Counted from the stretch's first letter, positions 16,003 through 24,880 are shown. The stretch is DNA of 64,000 nt from Mucilaginibacter endophyticus (GCF_003351025.1 NZ_QPCG01000006.1:124001-188000); one strand, 5' to 3'. Numbers and translations: made by a program. Notes: generated by a model from the sequence alone, not told the origin.

Positions 16003-16337
16003 ACTCAGGCGACAATAAAGTTTCCATAACTTAATCATCCGCAGCAAGTTAACCTGTTTAACAAATGCCCCGGCTGTACGGCTGTGCATTCAAATTTGCG
16101 TTATTGTCAAAAAACACCCTCAATTTATTTCTAAAAATATGAAATTGTTAAAAATGCAGTTTTGAGGTTTCTTTTTTACGTGTTTCCGGACATAATTAAC
16201 ATGTTATTGAAAAAAAATGTAAAATTTCTTAACATTTGTAATGATTTTTGTAAAAATAATTTAAATTCGCCTTAATAATTATTGAGATTAATACAAAAAC
16301 TATAATTAGAACCCCAACTTTACAAATTAATTAAAAA
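16003..16337. other. 335-bp AT-rich leader region of glutamine synthetase II
   Basis: No coding sequence or RNA gene was recognised. It is strongly AT-rich, with several TTTG and TAAATT sequences that could form promoters. No exact TAnnTTTG pair was found close to the start. Confidence 0.4.
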
Positions 16338-17348
16338 ATGGCAACAAAACTCGAGTACATTTGGCTTGATGGCTATAAACCAACACAAAGCCTGCGTAGC
16401 AAAACAAAAATCGTTAAAGAATTTAGCGGCAAAGTAGAAGATTTAGATAACTGGAGCTTTGATGGTTCTTCAACTGAGCAGGCACCAGGTGGTTCATCAG
16501 ATTGTATCTTAAAGCCAGTTTTTGTTGTTCCTGATCCACAAAGAAAAAGCGCTTACTTAGTAATGTGCGAAGTATTAAGTGCTGACGGTAAACCACACGA
16601 ATCAAACGGTCGTGCTACCATCGCTGATGATGATAACGATTTCTGGTTTGGTTTTGAGCAGGAGTACTTCCTGTGGGATCCATCAACCAGCAAACCACTT
16701 GGTTTCCCGGCTGCCGGCTACCCAGCTCCACAAGGCCCTTACTACTGTTCAGTAGGTGCTAAAAACGCTTTCGGTCGCGAAATCGTTGAAGAGCACTTAG
16801 ACGCGTGTTTAGAAGCAGGCCTAAACGTTGAAGGTATCAACGCTGAGGTTGCTGCAGGTCAGTGGGAATTCCAGATCTTCGCTAAAGGCGCTAAAGAAGC
16901 TGGTGACCAGATCTGGGTTGCACGTTATTTATTAGAAAGAATTGGTGAAAAATACGGAGTTGCTATTAACTGGCATTGCAAACCGCTTGGTCAATTAGAC
17001 TGGAACGGTTCTGGTATGCACGCTAACTTCTCAAATACTACTTTACGTACTGCAAACAGCAAAGAAATTTTCACAGCTATCTGCGAGTCTTTCCGTCCAG
17101 CTGTTGCTGAGTGTATCGCAGTTTACGGTGCTGACAACGATCAGCGTTTAACCGGTAAACACGAAACCGCTTCTATCCATGACTTTAGCTATGGTGTATC
17201 TGACCGTGGTGCTTCTATCCGTATCCCTCTTTACGCTGTAGATCACAACTGGAGTGGTTACCTGGAAGATCGTCGCCCTAACTCAGCTGCAGATCCATAC
17301 AAAGTTGCAGCGGTTATCATCAAAACTGTAAAAACAGCGAAGCTTTAA
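16338..17348 (+). CDS. glnII: Glutamine synthetase, eukaryotic-like type II
   Basis: 336 residues, the length of GSII. It starts MATKLEYIWLDGYKPTQSLR. Conserved GSII parts are WSFDGSSTEQAPG, WFGFEQEYFLWD with active-site glutamates, EGINAEVAAGQWEFQIF, and KHETASIHDFSYGVSDRG. It forms glutamine from glutamate and ammonia with ATP. The codon use is rich in frequently used codons, fitting high expression. It is monocistronic, ending in a strong terminator, and one of two glutamine-synthetase-like genes within 4 kb. Confidence 0.93.
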   Translation: MATKLEYIWLDGYKPTQSLRSKTKIVKEFSGKVEDLDNWSFDGSSTEQAPGGSSDCILKPVFVVPDPQRKSAYLVMCEVLSADGKPHESNGRATIADDDNDFWFGFEQEYFLWDPSTSKPLGFPAAGYPAPQGPYYCSVGAKNAFGREIVEEHLDACLEAGLNVEGINAEVAAGQWEFQIFAKGAKEAGDQIWVARYLLERIGEKYGVAINWHCKPLGQLDWNGSGMHANFSNTTLRTANSKEIFTAICESFRPAVAECIAVYGADNDQRLTGKHETASIHDFSYGVSDRGASIRIPLYAVDHNWSGYLEDRRPNSAADPYKVAAVIIKTVKTAKL

Positions 17349-17376
17349 TGCCCTGAATAAAATAGTTATTTGTTTT

Positions 17377-17411
17377 ATCCCCCGGTTTTAACAAACCGGG
17401 GGATTTTTTTT
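17377..17411 (+). terminator. Rho-independent terminator of glnII
   Basis: A perfect 12-bp stem, ATCCCCCGGTTT with AAACCGGGGGAT, a four-base loop, and a run of T from 17404. It lies 28 bp after the glnII stop. Confidence 0.9.
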
Positions 17412-17464
17412 GCAGATTACTTAGAAGCTGTTTAAAATTGTTTTTTTGACCGGTAGATAAACTT

Positions 17465-17595
17465 CATTGCCGTTGGTTTTAACCAACGGTTTAATAGACA
17501 GCGATAAAATGGCTTCAGCCACAAACCGCTTATATAATTGGGCTAAAGCCGGGACTTTTTACCTTTTTTACCGTTGGTTAAAACCAACGGCAATG
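17465..17595. repeat. 131-bp dispersed palindromic element, copy 1
   Basis: It begins CATTGCCGTTGGTTTTAACC and ends in the reverse complement (ACCAACGGCAATG). Each arm is itself palindromic (CCGTTGGTTTTAACCAACGG). The centre has GGCTTCAGCC and GGCTAAAGCC. A second copy of identical length is at 33434-33564. The outer flanks carry a looser inverted pair (AGAAGCTGTTT at 17424, AACGGCTTCT at 17601) that reaches the MDR gene's stop codon. Confidence 0.8.
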
Positions 17596-17609
17596 ATTAA
17601 AACGGCTTC

Positions 17610-18581
17610 TTAAATTGTTACCACGAGGCGTTGCCCGCCAGATACGTCCTGCTCCCACAGTTTAGCAATATTCGCCAATTTCACCGCAATCGTATCTACT
17701 TTCAACTTACCTGCTGCGGCAAGCGCGAACATTTCCGGCAAAATCTCAGAAAACAGTTCGCCTACCTGTGCTTTTGACCAGGCACCAAGTCCCGACCCGG
17801 TTAATTGAAGATCAACACTCCTGAGGTTGGCAGCCGATAACTGTATAAGATCTCCCGACATGCCACCAACAGATACATACCTTATCTTATTGGTAAATGA
17901 GCCATCTCCTTTTATACAGCCCAGTATCATTTCGGCTGTATGCCCCCACAGGTAATCGACAATAATATCAATAGGTGTTTCTGAATGTATAGCGCTAATC
18001 CGACTTTTAAAACTTTCATCATCCTGTAGTACCTGAATTGTTTCATCAGCCCCAAGAGATAGTAATTCATTCAGTGACTGCTGGCTCCTACCTGTTGCGA
18101 TCACCTTTTTAGCGCCATAGTGCTTTGCTATTTGCACGGCAACACGACCGGTAAACCCTGTAGCACCATTAATTAGCACTACATCGCCCGGCTTAATATC
18201 AGCTTTAAATTTAAGTCCCATAGCAGCGCCAATTACCGCGTTAGGCAGGGCTGCCGCTGTAATATCATCCAGTTCATCAGGCAATTTCACTATCCTGCTT
18301 TTGTGAATAGTTGCTTTTTCGGCAAGCATACCACTTACCCCTACGCCATAAACTCTTGTACCATCGTCCAGCACACAAACACCATCGCCGCCAATTACCT
18401 GGCCACTTGTAACGGGCGCGTCGCTCGAATAATGTTTGCCGGAAGCTCTTACTTTGTCAAAATGCTTAAGTGCTACCGCCTTTACGCTTACTAATGTTTC
18501 ATCGTTATTTTGAACCGCCGGTTCAGGGAAATCTGTATATTGAGGAAGCCCTCCTGGTTGATACATTACTGCTGCTTTCAT
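17610..18581 (-). CDS. Medium-chain dehydrogenase/reductase, quinone-oxidoreductase type
   Basis: 323 residues, with GroES-like N-terminal part and a Rossmann part with INGATGFTGRVAVQIAKHYGAKKVIATGRS (core NGATGFTG). The zinc-ligand cysteines of alcohol dehydrogenases are not seen, so it resembles zinc-free quinone oxidoreductases using NADPH. The substrate is unknown. A Crp/Fnr-type regulator lies 72 bp upstream on the same strand, and the spacer has a perfect palindrome at its promoter (18634-18649). It is the last gene before the 131-bp repeat. Confidence 0.85.
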   Translation of the reverse strand: MKAAVMYQPGGLPQYTDFPEPAVQNNDETLVSVKAVALKHFDKVRASGKHYSSDAPVTSGQVIGGDGVCVLDDGTRVYGVGVSGMLAEKATIHKSRIVKLPDELDDITAAALPNAVIGAAMGLKFKADIKPGDVVLINGATGFTGRVAVQIAKHYGAKKVIATGRSQQSLNELLSLGADETIQVLQDDESFKSRISAIHSETPIDIIVDYLWGHTAEMILGCIKGDGSFTNKIRYVSVGGMSGDLIQLSAANLRSVDLQLTGSGLGAWSKAQVGELFSEILPEMFALAAAGKLKVDTIAVKLANIAKLWEQDVSGGQRLVVTI

Positions 18582-18595
18582 GTTATATTATTTTT

Positions 18596-18649
18596 TGATA
18601 ACACAAAATTAGGCCGGCAGACACAGGAGAAACGATAACATATGTTATC
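18596..18649 (-). promoter_or_regulatory. Promoter and candidate operators of the MDR gene
   Basis: On minus, TAATTTTG at 18611-18604 fits the -7 consensus TAnnTTTG. Upstream of it is a perfect 16-bp palindrome, GATAACATATGTTATC at 18634-18649, covering the -33 position. A half site TGATAACA recurs at 18596-18603, just after the expected transcription start. The adjacent Crp/Fnr regulator is the obvious candidate binder; this is inference. Confidence 0.5.
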
Positions 18650-18653
18650 AAGT

Positions 18654-19238
18654 TCAGAAATGCGGTTTACCTTTTGCAAGCTTACTTTTTATACGACTCA
18701 AATGCACTTTGCTTACTCCAAGATATGAGGCTATATAATGCTGGGGTACCCGCTGAACAATGTGTGGCCGCTCGCTCAAAAGTAGCTGATAGCGCTGCTC
18801 CGGTGTATCACGAATAATAGAAACAAACTCGTTGATGTAGTGCATCTGCCGTCGGGCTGTCATTTGCAATATCATCTGGGCAAAGTCGGGCTCATGGCTC
18901 AACTCATCCATTAAACGGAGAACGTGTTGCTTAGGCAGCAGATAAATAACCGAAGGCTCGATAGTTTCAATGGTGAATGTGCTTGGCACATTATTTATAA
19001 AACTATCGAAAGAGCTTAACCCTTCATTCTCAAAGAAAAACTGCACTGTTTTATCATCTCCGTTATTATTAAAAAAAGTGCGTACACAGCCTTTTTCAAT
19101 AAAGATATAGTGCTGGGATATTTTACCTTCCTCAAGTAAAACAGTTTTAGCCGGGGCCTCTACCCGTTTTTGAAATGGCAGGTATTTGTCCCAGTAGGTA
19201 TTTAACTTCGGAAACCTGTCTTTAAAATGGAAAAACAT
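18654..19238 (-). CDS. Crp/Fnr family transcriptional regulator
   Basis: 194 residues: a cyclic-nucleotide-binding-like sensor (about 1-125, with KTVLLEEGKISQHYIFIEKGCVRTFF) and a C-terminal helix-turn-helix (HYIASYLGVSKVHLSRIKSKL, core SYLGVSKVHLSRI). No four-cysteine Fnr cluster is present, so oxygen sensing by FeS is unlikely; the ligand is unknown. It sits 12 bp after the cyclotransferase-like gene and before the MDR gene, all on minus, and probably controls the MDR gene. Confidence 0.88.
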   Translation of the reverse strand: MFFHFKDRFPKLNTYWDKYLPFQKRVEAPAKTVLLEEGKISQHYIFIEKGCVRTFFNNNGDDKTVQFFFENEGLSSFDSFINNVPSTFTIETIEPSVIYLLPKQHVLRLMDELSHEPDFAQMILQMTARRQMHYINEFVSIIRDTPEQRYQLLLSERPHIVQRVPQHYIASYLGVSKVHLSRIKSKLAKGKPHF

Positions 19239-19250
19239 TTTGCTTAATAA

Positions 19251-19667
19251 TTATTTAACGGCATTGTTTAAGTATAACATATAATCGCCGCCAATTATCT
19301 GTCGGTGTGTGCTTACAGGCAAATTGTAAATGTACATCCAGCAATTTTCGGCACCATTAACAGTTTGAATCTTAACCAGTTCTCTTGTGTACTCCTGCGG
19401 ATGATCATAGGCCTCTCCTATCCCCTCGTAATCATCGATTACCTCTAATATCGTTTGCGGCTCATCCATAATAAAAATAGCGCCGTGGATAAAAAGAGCT
19501 TCTGCATTATCAATCACCGCGCCAGGGTATTCCCCAATATCATAAAGCCGACCGTTGACCTTACCTTTGTTAATAAATTTACAATGTTTATTCAGGTAAT
19601 CTGCAAACTCATTACCCGGCTGCAGCAATGTGCCGTAAACAAATAAAAACCGATTTGTTATTTCCAT
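19251..19667 (-). CDS. Gamma-glutamylcyclotransferase-like (AIG2/GGACT) protein
   Basis: 138 residues. The N-terminal FVYGTLLQPGN is the family's substrate loop (YGTL), and ALFIHGAIFIMDEPQTILEVIDDYEG, core DDYEG, carries the catalytic acidic residue region. Enzymes of this fold cleave gamma-glutamyl or epsilon-lysyl-gamma-glutamyl bonds as 5-oxoproline; the substrate here is not known. The gene is on minus, 12 bp before the Crp/Fnr gene, and is divergent from the glutamine-synthetase-like gene. Confidence 0.8.
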   Translation of the reverse strand: MEITNRFLFVYGTLLQPGNEFADYLNKHCKFINKGKVNGRLYDIGEYPGAVIDNAEALFIHGAIFIMDEPQTILEVIDDYEGIGEAYDHPQEYTRELVKIQTVNGAENCWMYIYNLPVSTHRQIIGGDYMLYLNNAVK

Positions 19668-19785
19668 ATAAATAGCTCAAACAAAGGTAAAAGCAATTGC
19701 GTATTAAACGCGTAAAGGCTATTTTTTTATAGTTTAAGCCATAATAGCTATCTTGCCATACCTTAACCGGCCATACTTTTACACC

Positions 19786-21144
19786 ATGAACGCAGAACAG
19801 ATCAAAGCATATATTGAACAGAATAACATCCAGAAAATAAAATTCGCCTTTGCCGATATCGATGGCATTTTGCGGGGTAAGGTGATCCACCCTAAAAAGT
19901 TTATTGACGGGTTACAGAGCGGTTACGGATTTTGCGATGTTGTTTTTGGGTGGGACAGCAACGATGTTTGCTATGATAATGTACAGCTAACCGGCTGGCA
20001 AAGCGGCTACCCTGATAAGCTTTGCCGCATTGATCTTTCAACACTGCGCAATGTGCCCTGGCAGGATGATATTCCGTTTTTTTTAGCGGATTTCAGTAAA
20101 CCTGATGGTGACGATCTGCCGGCATGCCCACGCAGTTTGCTCAAACACATCAAGAAGCAATGTAACGACATGGGTTACCACGCCGAGTTTGCACAGGAGT
20201 TTGAATGGTTTAATTTTAAAGAGACGCCGCAAACCCTTGCCGACAAAAAATTCACCAACATTGAACCACTTACACCGGGCATGTTTGGCTACTCAATACT
20301 ACGCACGTCAGAAAACAGTGATTTTTACTACGACCTGTTTAACCTGCTTACCAAATTCAATATCCCGATAGAAGGTTTACATACCGAAACAGGTCCGGGG
20401 GTATACGAAGCAGCTATATTGCATGACGAGGTTTTAGCGGCCGCTGATAAGGCTACCCTATTTAAAACCGCCGTTAAAGAGATTGCCTATAAGCACGGCA
20501 TTATGGCGTCGTTTATGGCTAAATGGACAGAAACCCTGCCAGGCTGCAGCGGTCACATCCATCAAAGCCTGTGGACCAGCGACCAGTCAAAAAACTTGTT
20601 TTACGATGCCAATGATGTAAACAAAATGAGCGATCTGCATAAGCATTACCTCGCAGGTCAGCTTTATTGCATGCCCCATTTATTGCCCATGTACGCGCCA
20701 ACCATTAACAGCTACAAACGCCTTGTAGAAGGTGCCTGGGCCCCAACAACCATTACATGGGGCGTTGAAAACCGTACCACAGCCATCCGGATCATTAACA
20801 CCACCGAAAACTATACCCGCCTGGAAACCCGCATCCCGGGATCGGATACCAACCCATACCTGGCTATGGCCGCGGCGCTGGCATCAGGCCTGTATGGTAT
20901 TAAAAACAAGCTCGAATTAAATATTGAACCAACCGTAGGCAACGGCTACCAGGATAAACGCAATGGTGTACTTTGGCCTAACCTTCACGCGGCCGCAACA
21001 GCCATGCAAAACTCTGATATTGCCAAAGAACTCTTCGGCGAAGGCTTTGTTGACCACTTCACCCAAACCCGCCTATGGGAATACCGCCAGTTTGCCAAAA
21101 GCGTAACTGATTGGGAATTGAAGAGGTATTTTGAGATTATCTGA
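19786..21144 (+). CDS. Glutamine synthetase family protein (GlnA/PuuA-like ligase)
   Basis: 452 residues from ATG at 19786; an upstream in-frame TTG would add 11 residues. FAFADIDGILRGKVIHPKKF marks the beta-grasp part. Catalytic-domain motifs include EFEWFNF, THE-like GLHTETGPGVYEAAI, SGHIHQSLW, and NSYKRLVEGAWAPT, WGVENRTTAIRI, ETRIPGSDTNPYL. This is the GS-I fold, closer to gamma-glutamyl-amine ligases than to housekeeping GlnA; the amine is unknown. A kinase-like gene and a HAD phosphatase follow on the same strand. Confidence 0.85.
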   Translation: MNAEQIKAYIEQNNIQKIKFAFADIDGILRGKVIHPKKFIDGLQSGYGFCDVVFGWDSNDVCYDNVQLTGWQSGYPDKLCRIDLSTLRNVPWQDDIPFFLADFSKPDGDDLPACPRSLLKHIKKQCNDMGYHAEFAQEFEWFNFKETPQTLADKKFTNIEPLTPGMFGYSILRTSENSDFYYDLFNLLTKFNIPIEGLHTETGPGVYEAAILHDEVLAAADKATLFKTAVKEIAYKHGIMASFMAKWTETLPGCSGHIHQSLWTSDQSKNLFYDANDVNKMSDLHKHYLAGQLYCMPHLLPMYAPTINSYKRLVEGAWAPTTITWGVENRTTAIRIINTTENYTRLETRIPGSDTNPYLAMAAALASGLYGIKNKLELNIEPTVGNGYQDKRNGVLWPNLHAAATAMQNSDIAKELFGEGFVDHFTQTRLWEYRQFAKSVTDWELKRYFEII

Positions 21145-21445
21145 CTTCTCTTCTTCACGTCATTGCCAGTAACCATCAGTTAAAACCTAAAAAAAGTGAT
21201 GACTTGTAAATTATATTTTAGCTATGCTGCGCGGTGGGTAGCGTTAGGGATAGAAGCGTAAAGCCCACAGCGTGCGTTGGATTGCGTGTAGGCAAAGCGA
21301 GGACTTGCAGCGGATAGCCCGGGCCGCAGGCAACGCCCATATCTAAAAAACAATTAATCATCAATCACTTACAACCACTCCATAAGTAAAAAGAAACGAC
21401 GACGCAATCCCTTAGTTATACATATCCGATCTGCAATGGCTACGA

Positions 21446-21473
21446 GATTGCCACGCTTCGCTCGCAATGACAT
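21446..21473 (-). repeat. Single arm of REP-like family GATTGCCACGCTTCGCTCGC
   Basis: A 28-bp match to the right arm of the inverted repeat at 43647-43726, without a partner arm nearby. It is in the spacer before the kinase-like gene. Confidence 0.65.
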
Positions 21474-21548
21474 TTTATTATCTACCCCCAACAAACAAAT
21501 TATAATATATTTGTACCCTTAATTATAAACCGAATGCTGCCATTGGCG

Positions 21549-21556
21549 TAACTTTG
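21549..21556 (+). promoter_or_regulatory. TAACTTTG -7 element of the kinase-like gene
   Basis: Exact TAnnTTTG match 17 bases before the ATG at 21574. Confidence 0.35.
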
Positions 21557-21573
21557 CCGGCAGATATATACAA

Positions 21574-22611
21574 ATGGACTATTCTTTTATTATCCGCAAG
21601 GCCTGGGAGGGGTATGACGCGTCAAAAACTATCCGCGATATTGAAGATATCAGCGCCATGGTTTCAACCAATCATGTATACCGTATTACGTTCGACGACG
21701 ACGATATAATCATAGCCAAACTATCATATTTTGGCATATTTGAGCACTTTAAAGAAGATCACCGCATTATCCAAACACTGGCGATTAACCTGCTTTACCC
21801 GTTTGAGAATTTCCTGGCACGTTCTTTACAGAAAAATAACCGGGTATACATTTATCATCATAAACACGGTAAAACCGACGCCTGGGTGGTATTTTATAAC
21901 CCTACCCGCATATTACAGCGTCTACCGCGCCGGTTGGAGGAAAATCATATCAAAAAGCTTGGTCAGCAAGTGGGTAAATTCCACAAGGCCTGTTCAAGGG
22001 TTAAAAATGTATTGCCTAAATCATCAAAAACTTTACGTACCGATATTTCGGCGTTATTACAGCAAATCGAGGTTGATCCTAAACAATTTGGTACGGGTAT
22101 GCAGGCCGATTTCCTGAAATACCATTGCGAAACTTTCCTGAAAAACCGCTCTAAATACAACATGAGCTCGTTTGAGATCATCCCGGTATTTATTGATTGG
22201 AACATCGGCAATTTTTCGGTAACGCCAAACCTGGAACTTTACTCGCGCTGGGATTATGACTGGTTCAGGATGAGCTACCGTTTGCTTGATTTTTATTTCT
22301 TTAGCCGCGTAGTATCTGATATTGGCGACCGTACCGTGTTCAGTTATGTGATCAACACCATGATGGAAGACCGTTTTATCATGTTTTTAAAGGAATACCA
22401 CAAGGTAAACCCGCTGACTGCAGATGAGATAAGGTTTTTAAAAGAAGCTTACCGCTTTTTTATCCTGAATTATGTAATTAAGGATGGCAAGCACTTTTTT
22501 AACGAACAATACGCCAAAAAACTGCAGGCCGAGGCATTTGATATCTACTTACCATCGGTAGACAGGGATTTTGATGCCGAAAAAATCATTGAGGCTTTAA
22601 AATTAAAATAG
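21574..22611 (+). CDS. Aminoglycoside-phosphotransferase-like kinase
   Basis: 345 residues. The fold follows the APH/choline-kinase pattern: an ATP-lobe beginning with VYRITFDDDDIIIAKLSYFG, then FIDWNIGNFSVTP and SRWDYDWFRMSYRLLDFYFF. The last two correspond to the catalytic Brenner loop and the metal-binding Asp. The usual His of HGD is replaced (FID), but the D and N of DxxxxN remain. The substrate is unknown; a metabolic hydroxyl or amine is as likely as a drug. It is followed 52 bp later by a HAD phosphatase. Confidence 0.8.
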   Translation: MDYSFIIRKAWEGYDASKTIRDIEDISAMVSTNHVYRITFDDDDIIIAKLSYFGIFEHFKEDHRIIQTLAINLLYPFENFLARSLQKNNRVYIYHHKHGKTDAWVVFYNPTRILQRLPRRLEENHIKKLGQQVGKFHKACSRVKNVLPKSSKTLRTDISALLQQIEVDPKQFGTGMQADFLKYHCETFLKNRSKYNMSSFEIIPVFIDWNIGNFSVTPNLELYSRWDYDWFRMSYRLLDFYFFSRVVSDIGDRTVFSYVINTMMEDRFIMFLKEYHKVNPLTADEIRFLKEAYRFFILNYVIKDGKHFFNEQYAKKLQAEAFDIYLPSVDRDFDAEKIIEALKLK

Positions 22612-22663
22612 GTTAGCTATCTTTCGGGCTCATTTTATTGCAGAACCCTAAAAACAGACAAGC

Positions 22664-23533
22664 ATGACCAGAATAGACAACTTTAAATCCATCATTGATA
22701 AATACGAAGTTGTTTTTTTTGATGCTTTTGGAGTTCTGAAAAATTATGGTGGCCTGCTTCCGGGTATTGAAAACACTTTTGCTTATTTACAAGAGCAAGG
22801 CAAGGAGTACTACATTGTAACCAACGATGCCTCAAGAAGCCCGGTGCAGCTGGCCGAATCCTATACAAAAAAAGGACTGATGGCCATAACTCCTGATAGG
22901 ATAATCTCATCGGGTATGCTTACCAAAGAGTATCTTGACCTGAAGGTAAATGATGGCATTGTGGCTTACCTTGGCACGCCCGATTCTGCCCATTATATTG
23001 ATAGCTCGGGTCTGCATACACTACCGATCGCCGAAGTGAATGAAAGCAATATCGACAGGGTTAACGCGCTGGTATTTTTAGATGATGAAGGCTTTGACTG
23101 GGGCCGCGATCTGAACAAATCGGTTAACCTGATGCGCAAACGCACCATTCCCGCTATTGTGGCCAATACCGATCAGGCCTATCCCTTAACCAAGCATGAT
23201 GTATCTATAGCTATTGGCGGTTTGGCCAGCATGATTGAAAAAATTGTGGGCAAGGCCTTTATCCGTTTCGGTAAACCAGATTCACAGATGTTCATGTTTG
23301 CTTATGACCTGCTTCGTGAACGCCGCCCTATCAGCAAAAAAGATATTGTAATGGTTGGCGATACCCTGCAAACTGATATCCTGGGCGGTAATAAATTCGG
23401 GTTAGATACTGTATTGGTACTATCCGGAAATACCCAGGCCAAAGACGCCGAAAACCGCATTACCTCAACCGGTATTGTGCCCACCTACATCTGCGATTCG
23501 GCTGTGGTGGAGCTTGGTGGGTTTGGGTTTTAA
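22664..23533 (+). CDS. HAD superfamily subfamily IIA hydrolase
   Basis: 289 residues. HAD motif I is FFDAFGVLKN with nucleophile D20, motif II is in YYIVTNDASRS, the cap insertion follows, and motifs III/IV are FGKPDSQMF and MVGDTLQTDILGGNKFG. This is the NagD/glycerol-phosphate phosphatase type with a C2 cap. The second Asp of the usual DxD is replaced by Phe (DAFG), as in some IIA members. A phosphorylated product of the preceding kinase could be its substrate, by context only. Confidence 0.85.
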   Translation: MTRIDNFKSIIDKYEVVFFDAFGVLKNYGGLLPGIENTFAYLQEQGKEYYIVTNDASRSPVQLAESYTKKGLMAITPDRIISSGMLTKEYLDLKVNDGIVAYLGTPDSAHYIDSSGLHTLPIAEVNESNIDRVNALVFLDDEGFDWGRDLNKSVNLMRKRTIPAIVANTDQAYPLTKHDVSIAIGGLASMIEKIVGKAFIRFGKPDSQMFMFAYDLLRERRPISKKDIVMVGDTLQTDILGGNKFGLDTVLVLSGNTQAKDAENRITSTGIVPTYICDSAVVELGGFGF

Positions 23534-23572
23534 GTTCTGTCAGCGTTGAATAATATTTGGTGTGGATGAGCT

Positions 23573-23642
23573 GTCATCCTGAGCCTGTCGAAGGACGCGC
23601 GCAGAGGCCAACCCCGCTATGCTTCGACAGGCTCAGCATGAC
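23573..23642. repeat. REP-like inverted repeat, TGAGCCTGTCGAAG type
   Basis: TGAGCCTGTCGAAG at 23580-23593 pairs with CTTCGACAGGCTCA at 23622-23635, and the outer GTCAT/ATGAC also pair. This palindromic type is widely dispersed in bacterial genomes. Reading it as protein gives CHPEPVEG, a known artefact. Confidence 0.8.
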
Positions 23643-23827
23643 ACCCATTTCTAATCTCTCTCCCCACTTTTTCTACAAATCCTATCAATCTTTCTACTTT
23701 ATCTATTTATTTCAAAAAAGCTATTTTAAATGTATGGTTTACATTTATTTTTACCAACTTTGAAATCGCTAAGGTATAACTGTCTACCTTACATGTATTA
23801 AGCCAATTATTACCTGATTTTAAACTA

Positions 23828-24880
23828 ATGGACACTAATTTTGATCTGAAAGAGCATCCTCACAGTAGGTTAAACATTTTAACGGGCGACTGGATCCTGG
23901 TATCGCCGCATCGTACAAAACGCCCATGGCAAGGCAAAGTCGAAGCTACACAAACCGACGACCGGCCTCAGTATGATCCGGCCTGTTACCTGTGCCCCAC
24001 AAACAAACGCGCCGATGGCAGCGAAAACCCCGATTATAAAGGCAGCTTTGTTTTCACCAATGATTATTCATCGCTTTTGCTGAATACCCCTGATGGTGGT
24101 TTAAATGAAGATGAACTATTGGTAGCAAACAGCCAGAAAGGTATTTGCCGGGTGATAAGCTTTTCGCCACGACATGACCTTACCCTGCCACAGATGACCA
24201 CCAAGGAGATCAGCAAAGTGGTTGATGTATGGCAGTCGGAATTTGAAGACCTTGCCTCTTACCCATGGATCAAACATATCCAAATCTTTGAAAACAAAGG
24301 CGATATCATGGGTTGCAGTAACCCGCATCCGCACGGGCAAATCTGGGCGCAAAACAGTCTTCCGGTTGAAGTAGCAAAGGAAACTCAGCAACAAAAACTT
24401 CATTTTGAGCAAAAAGGCACCAGTTTGTTGGCCGATTACCTCGCACTTGAACTGAAAAAACAAGACCGTATCGTTTTTGAAAATGATCATTTTGCAGTGT
24501 TAGTGCCGTTTTGGGCGGTTTGGCCATACGAAACCATGATCATCAGCAAAAGGCATGTAACCAGCATTCTTTACTTTACAGAAGAAGAAAAACACGGCCT
24601 TGCCGATGCCATCAGGAGGCTGACCATCAGGTATGATAATATGTTCGAAACCTCATTCCCTTATTCGGCAGGTATGCACCAATCGCCAGTTAACTCTGGT
24701 GAGCATCCTTACTGGCACTGGCATATGCACTTTTATCCGCCTTTGCTACGTTCGGCTACGGTTAAAAAATTTATGGTAGGCTATGAAATGCTGGCAAACC
24801 CGCAGCGCGATATTACCGCCGAATTTGCTGCCGAAAAGCTACGTGGTTTAAGTGAGGTACATTATAAAGAAAGGGGATAA
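23828..24880 (+). CDS. galT: UDP-glucose--hexose-1-phosphate uridylyltransferase
   Basis: 350 residues. CYLCPTNKR holds the metal-binding cysteine pair, and NPHPHGQIWAQ has the catalytic HxHxQ, with the middle His as the uridylylated residue. The second half has WPYETMIISKRHV and the metal site HWHMHFYPP. It exchanges UMP between UDP-glucose and galactose 1-phosphate in the Leloir pathway. It is followed by a mutarotase-like gene, 43 bp downstream, in the same pathway. Confidence 0.95.
   Translation: MDTNFDLKEHPHSRLNILTGDWILVSPHRTKRPWQGKVEATQTDDRPQYDPACYLCPTNKRADGSENPDYKGSFVFTNDYSSLLLNTPDGGLNEDELLVANSQKGICRVISFSPRHDLTLPQMTTKEISKVVDVWQSEFEDLASYPWIKHIQIFENKGDIMGCSNPHPHGQIWAQNSLPVEVAKETQQQKLHFEQKGTSLLADYLALELKKQDRIVFENDHFAVLVPFWAVWPYETMIISKRHVTSILYFTEEEKHGLADAIRRLTIRYDNMFETSFPYSAGMHQSPVNSGEHPYWHWHMHFYPPLLRSATVKKFMVGYEMLANPQRDITAEFAAEKLRGLSEVHYKERG

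Larger units (their letters stand above)
21145..21573. other. 429-bp intergenic region with GC-rich repeat-like block
   Basis: Positions 21219-21338 are a GC-rich block inside AT-rich DNA. It has two related segments 54 bp apart, AGGGATAGAAGCGTAAAGCC at 21246 and AGGACTTGCAGCGGATAGCC at 21300 (shared pattern AGGnnTnGnAGCGnnnAGCCC). A single REP arm is at 21446-21473. No open reading frame or tRNA was recognised. It may be an unnamed interspersed repeat or a structured RNA. Confidence 0.5.

Noticed and set aside
21145..21573. tRNA or rRNA fragment in the GC-rich spacer
   Set aside because: No TψC-like GGTTCGA or acceptor stem pairing was found.
23557..23763. A short plus-strand reading frame beginning near 23557 with CHPEPVEG
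   Set aside because: It is the translation of a REP-like palindrome (23573-23642), a common false gene.
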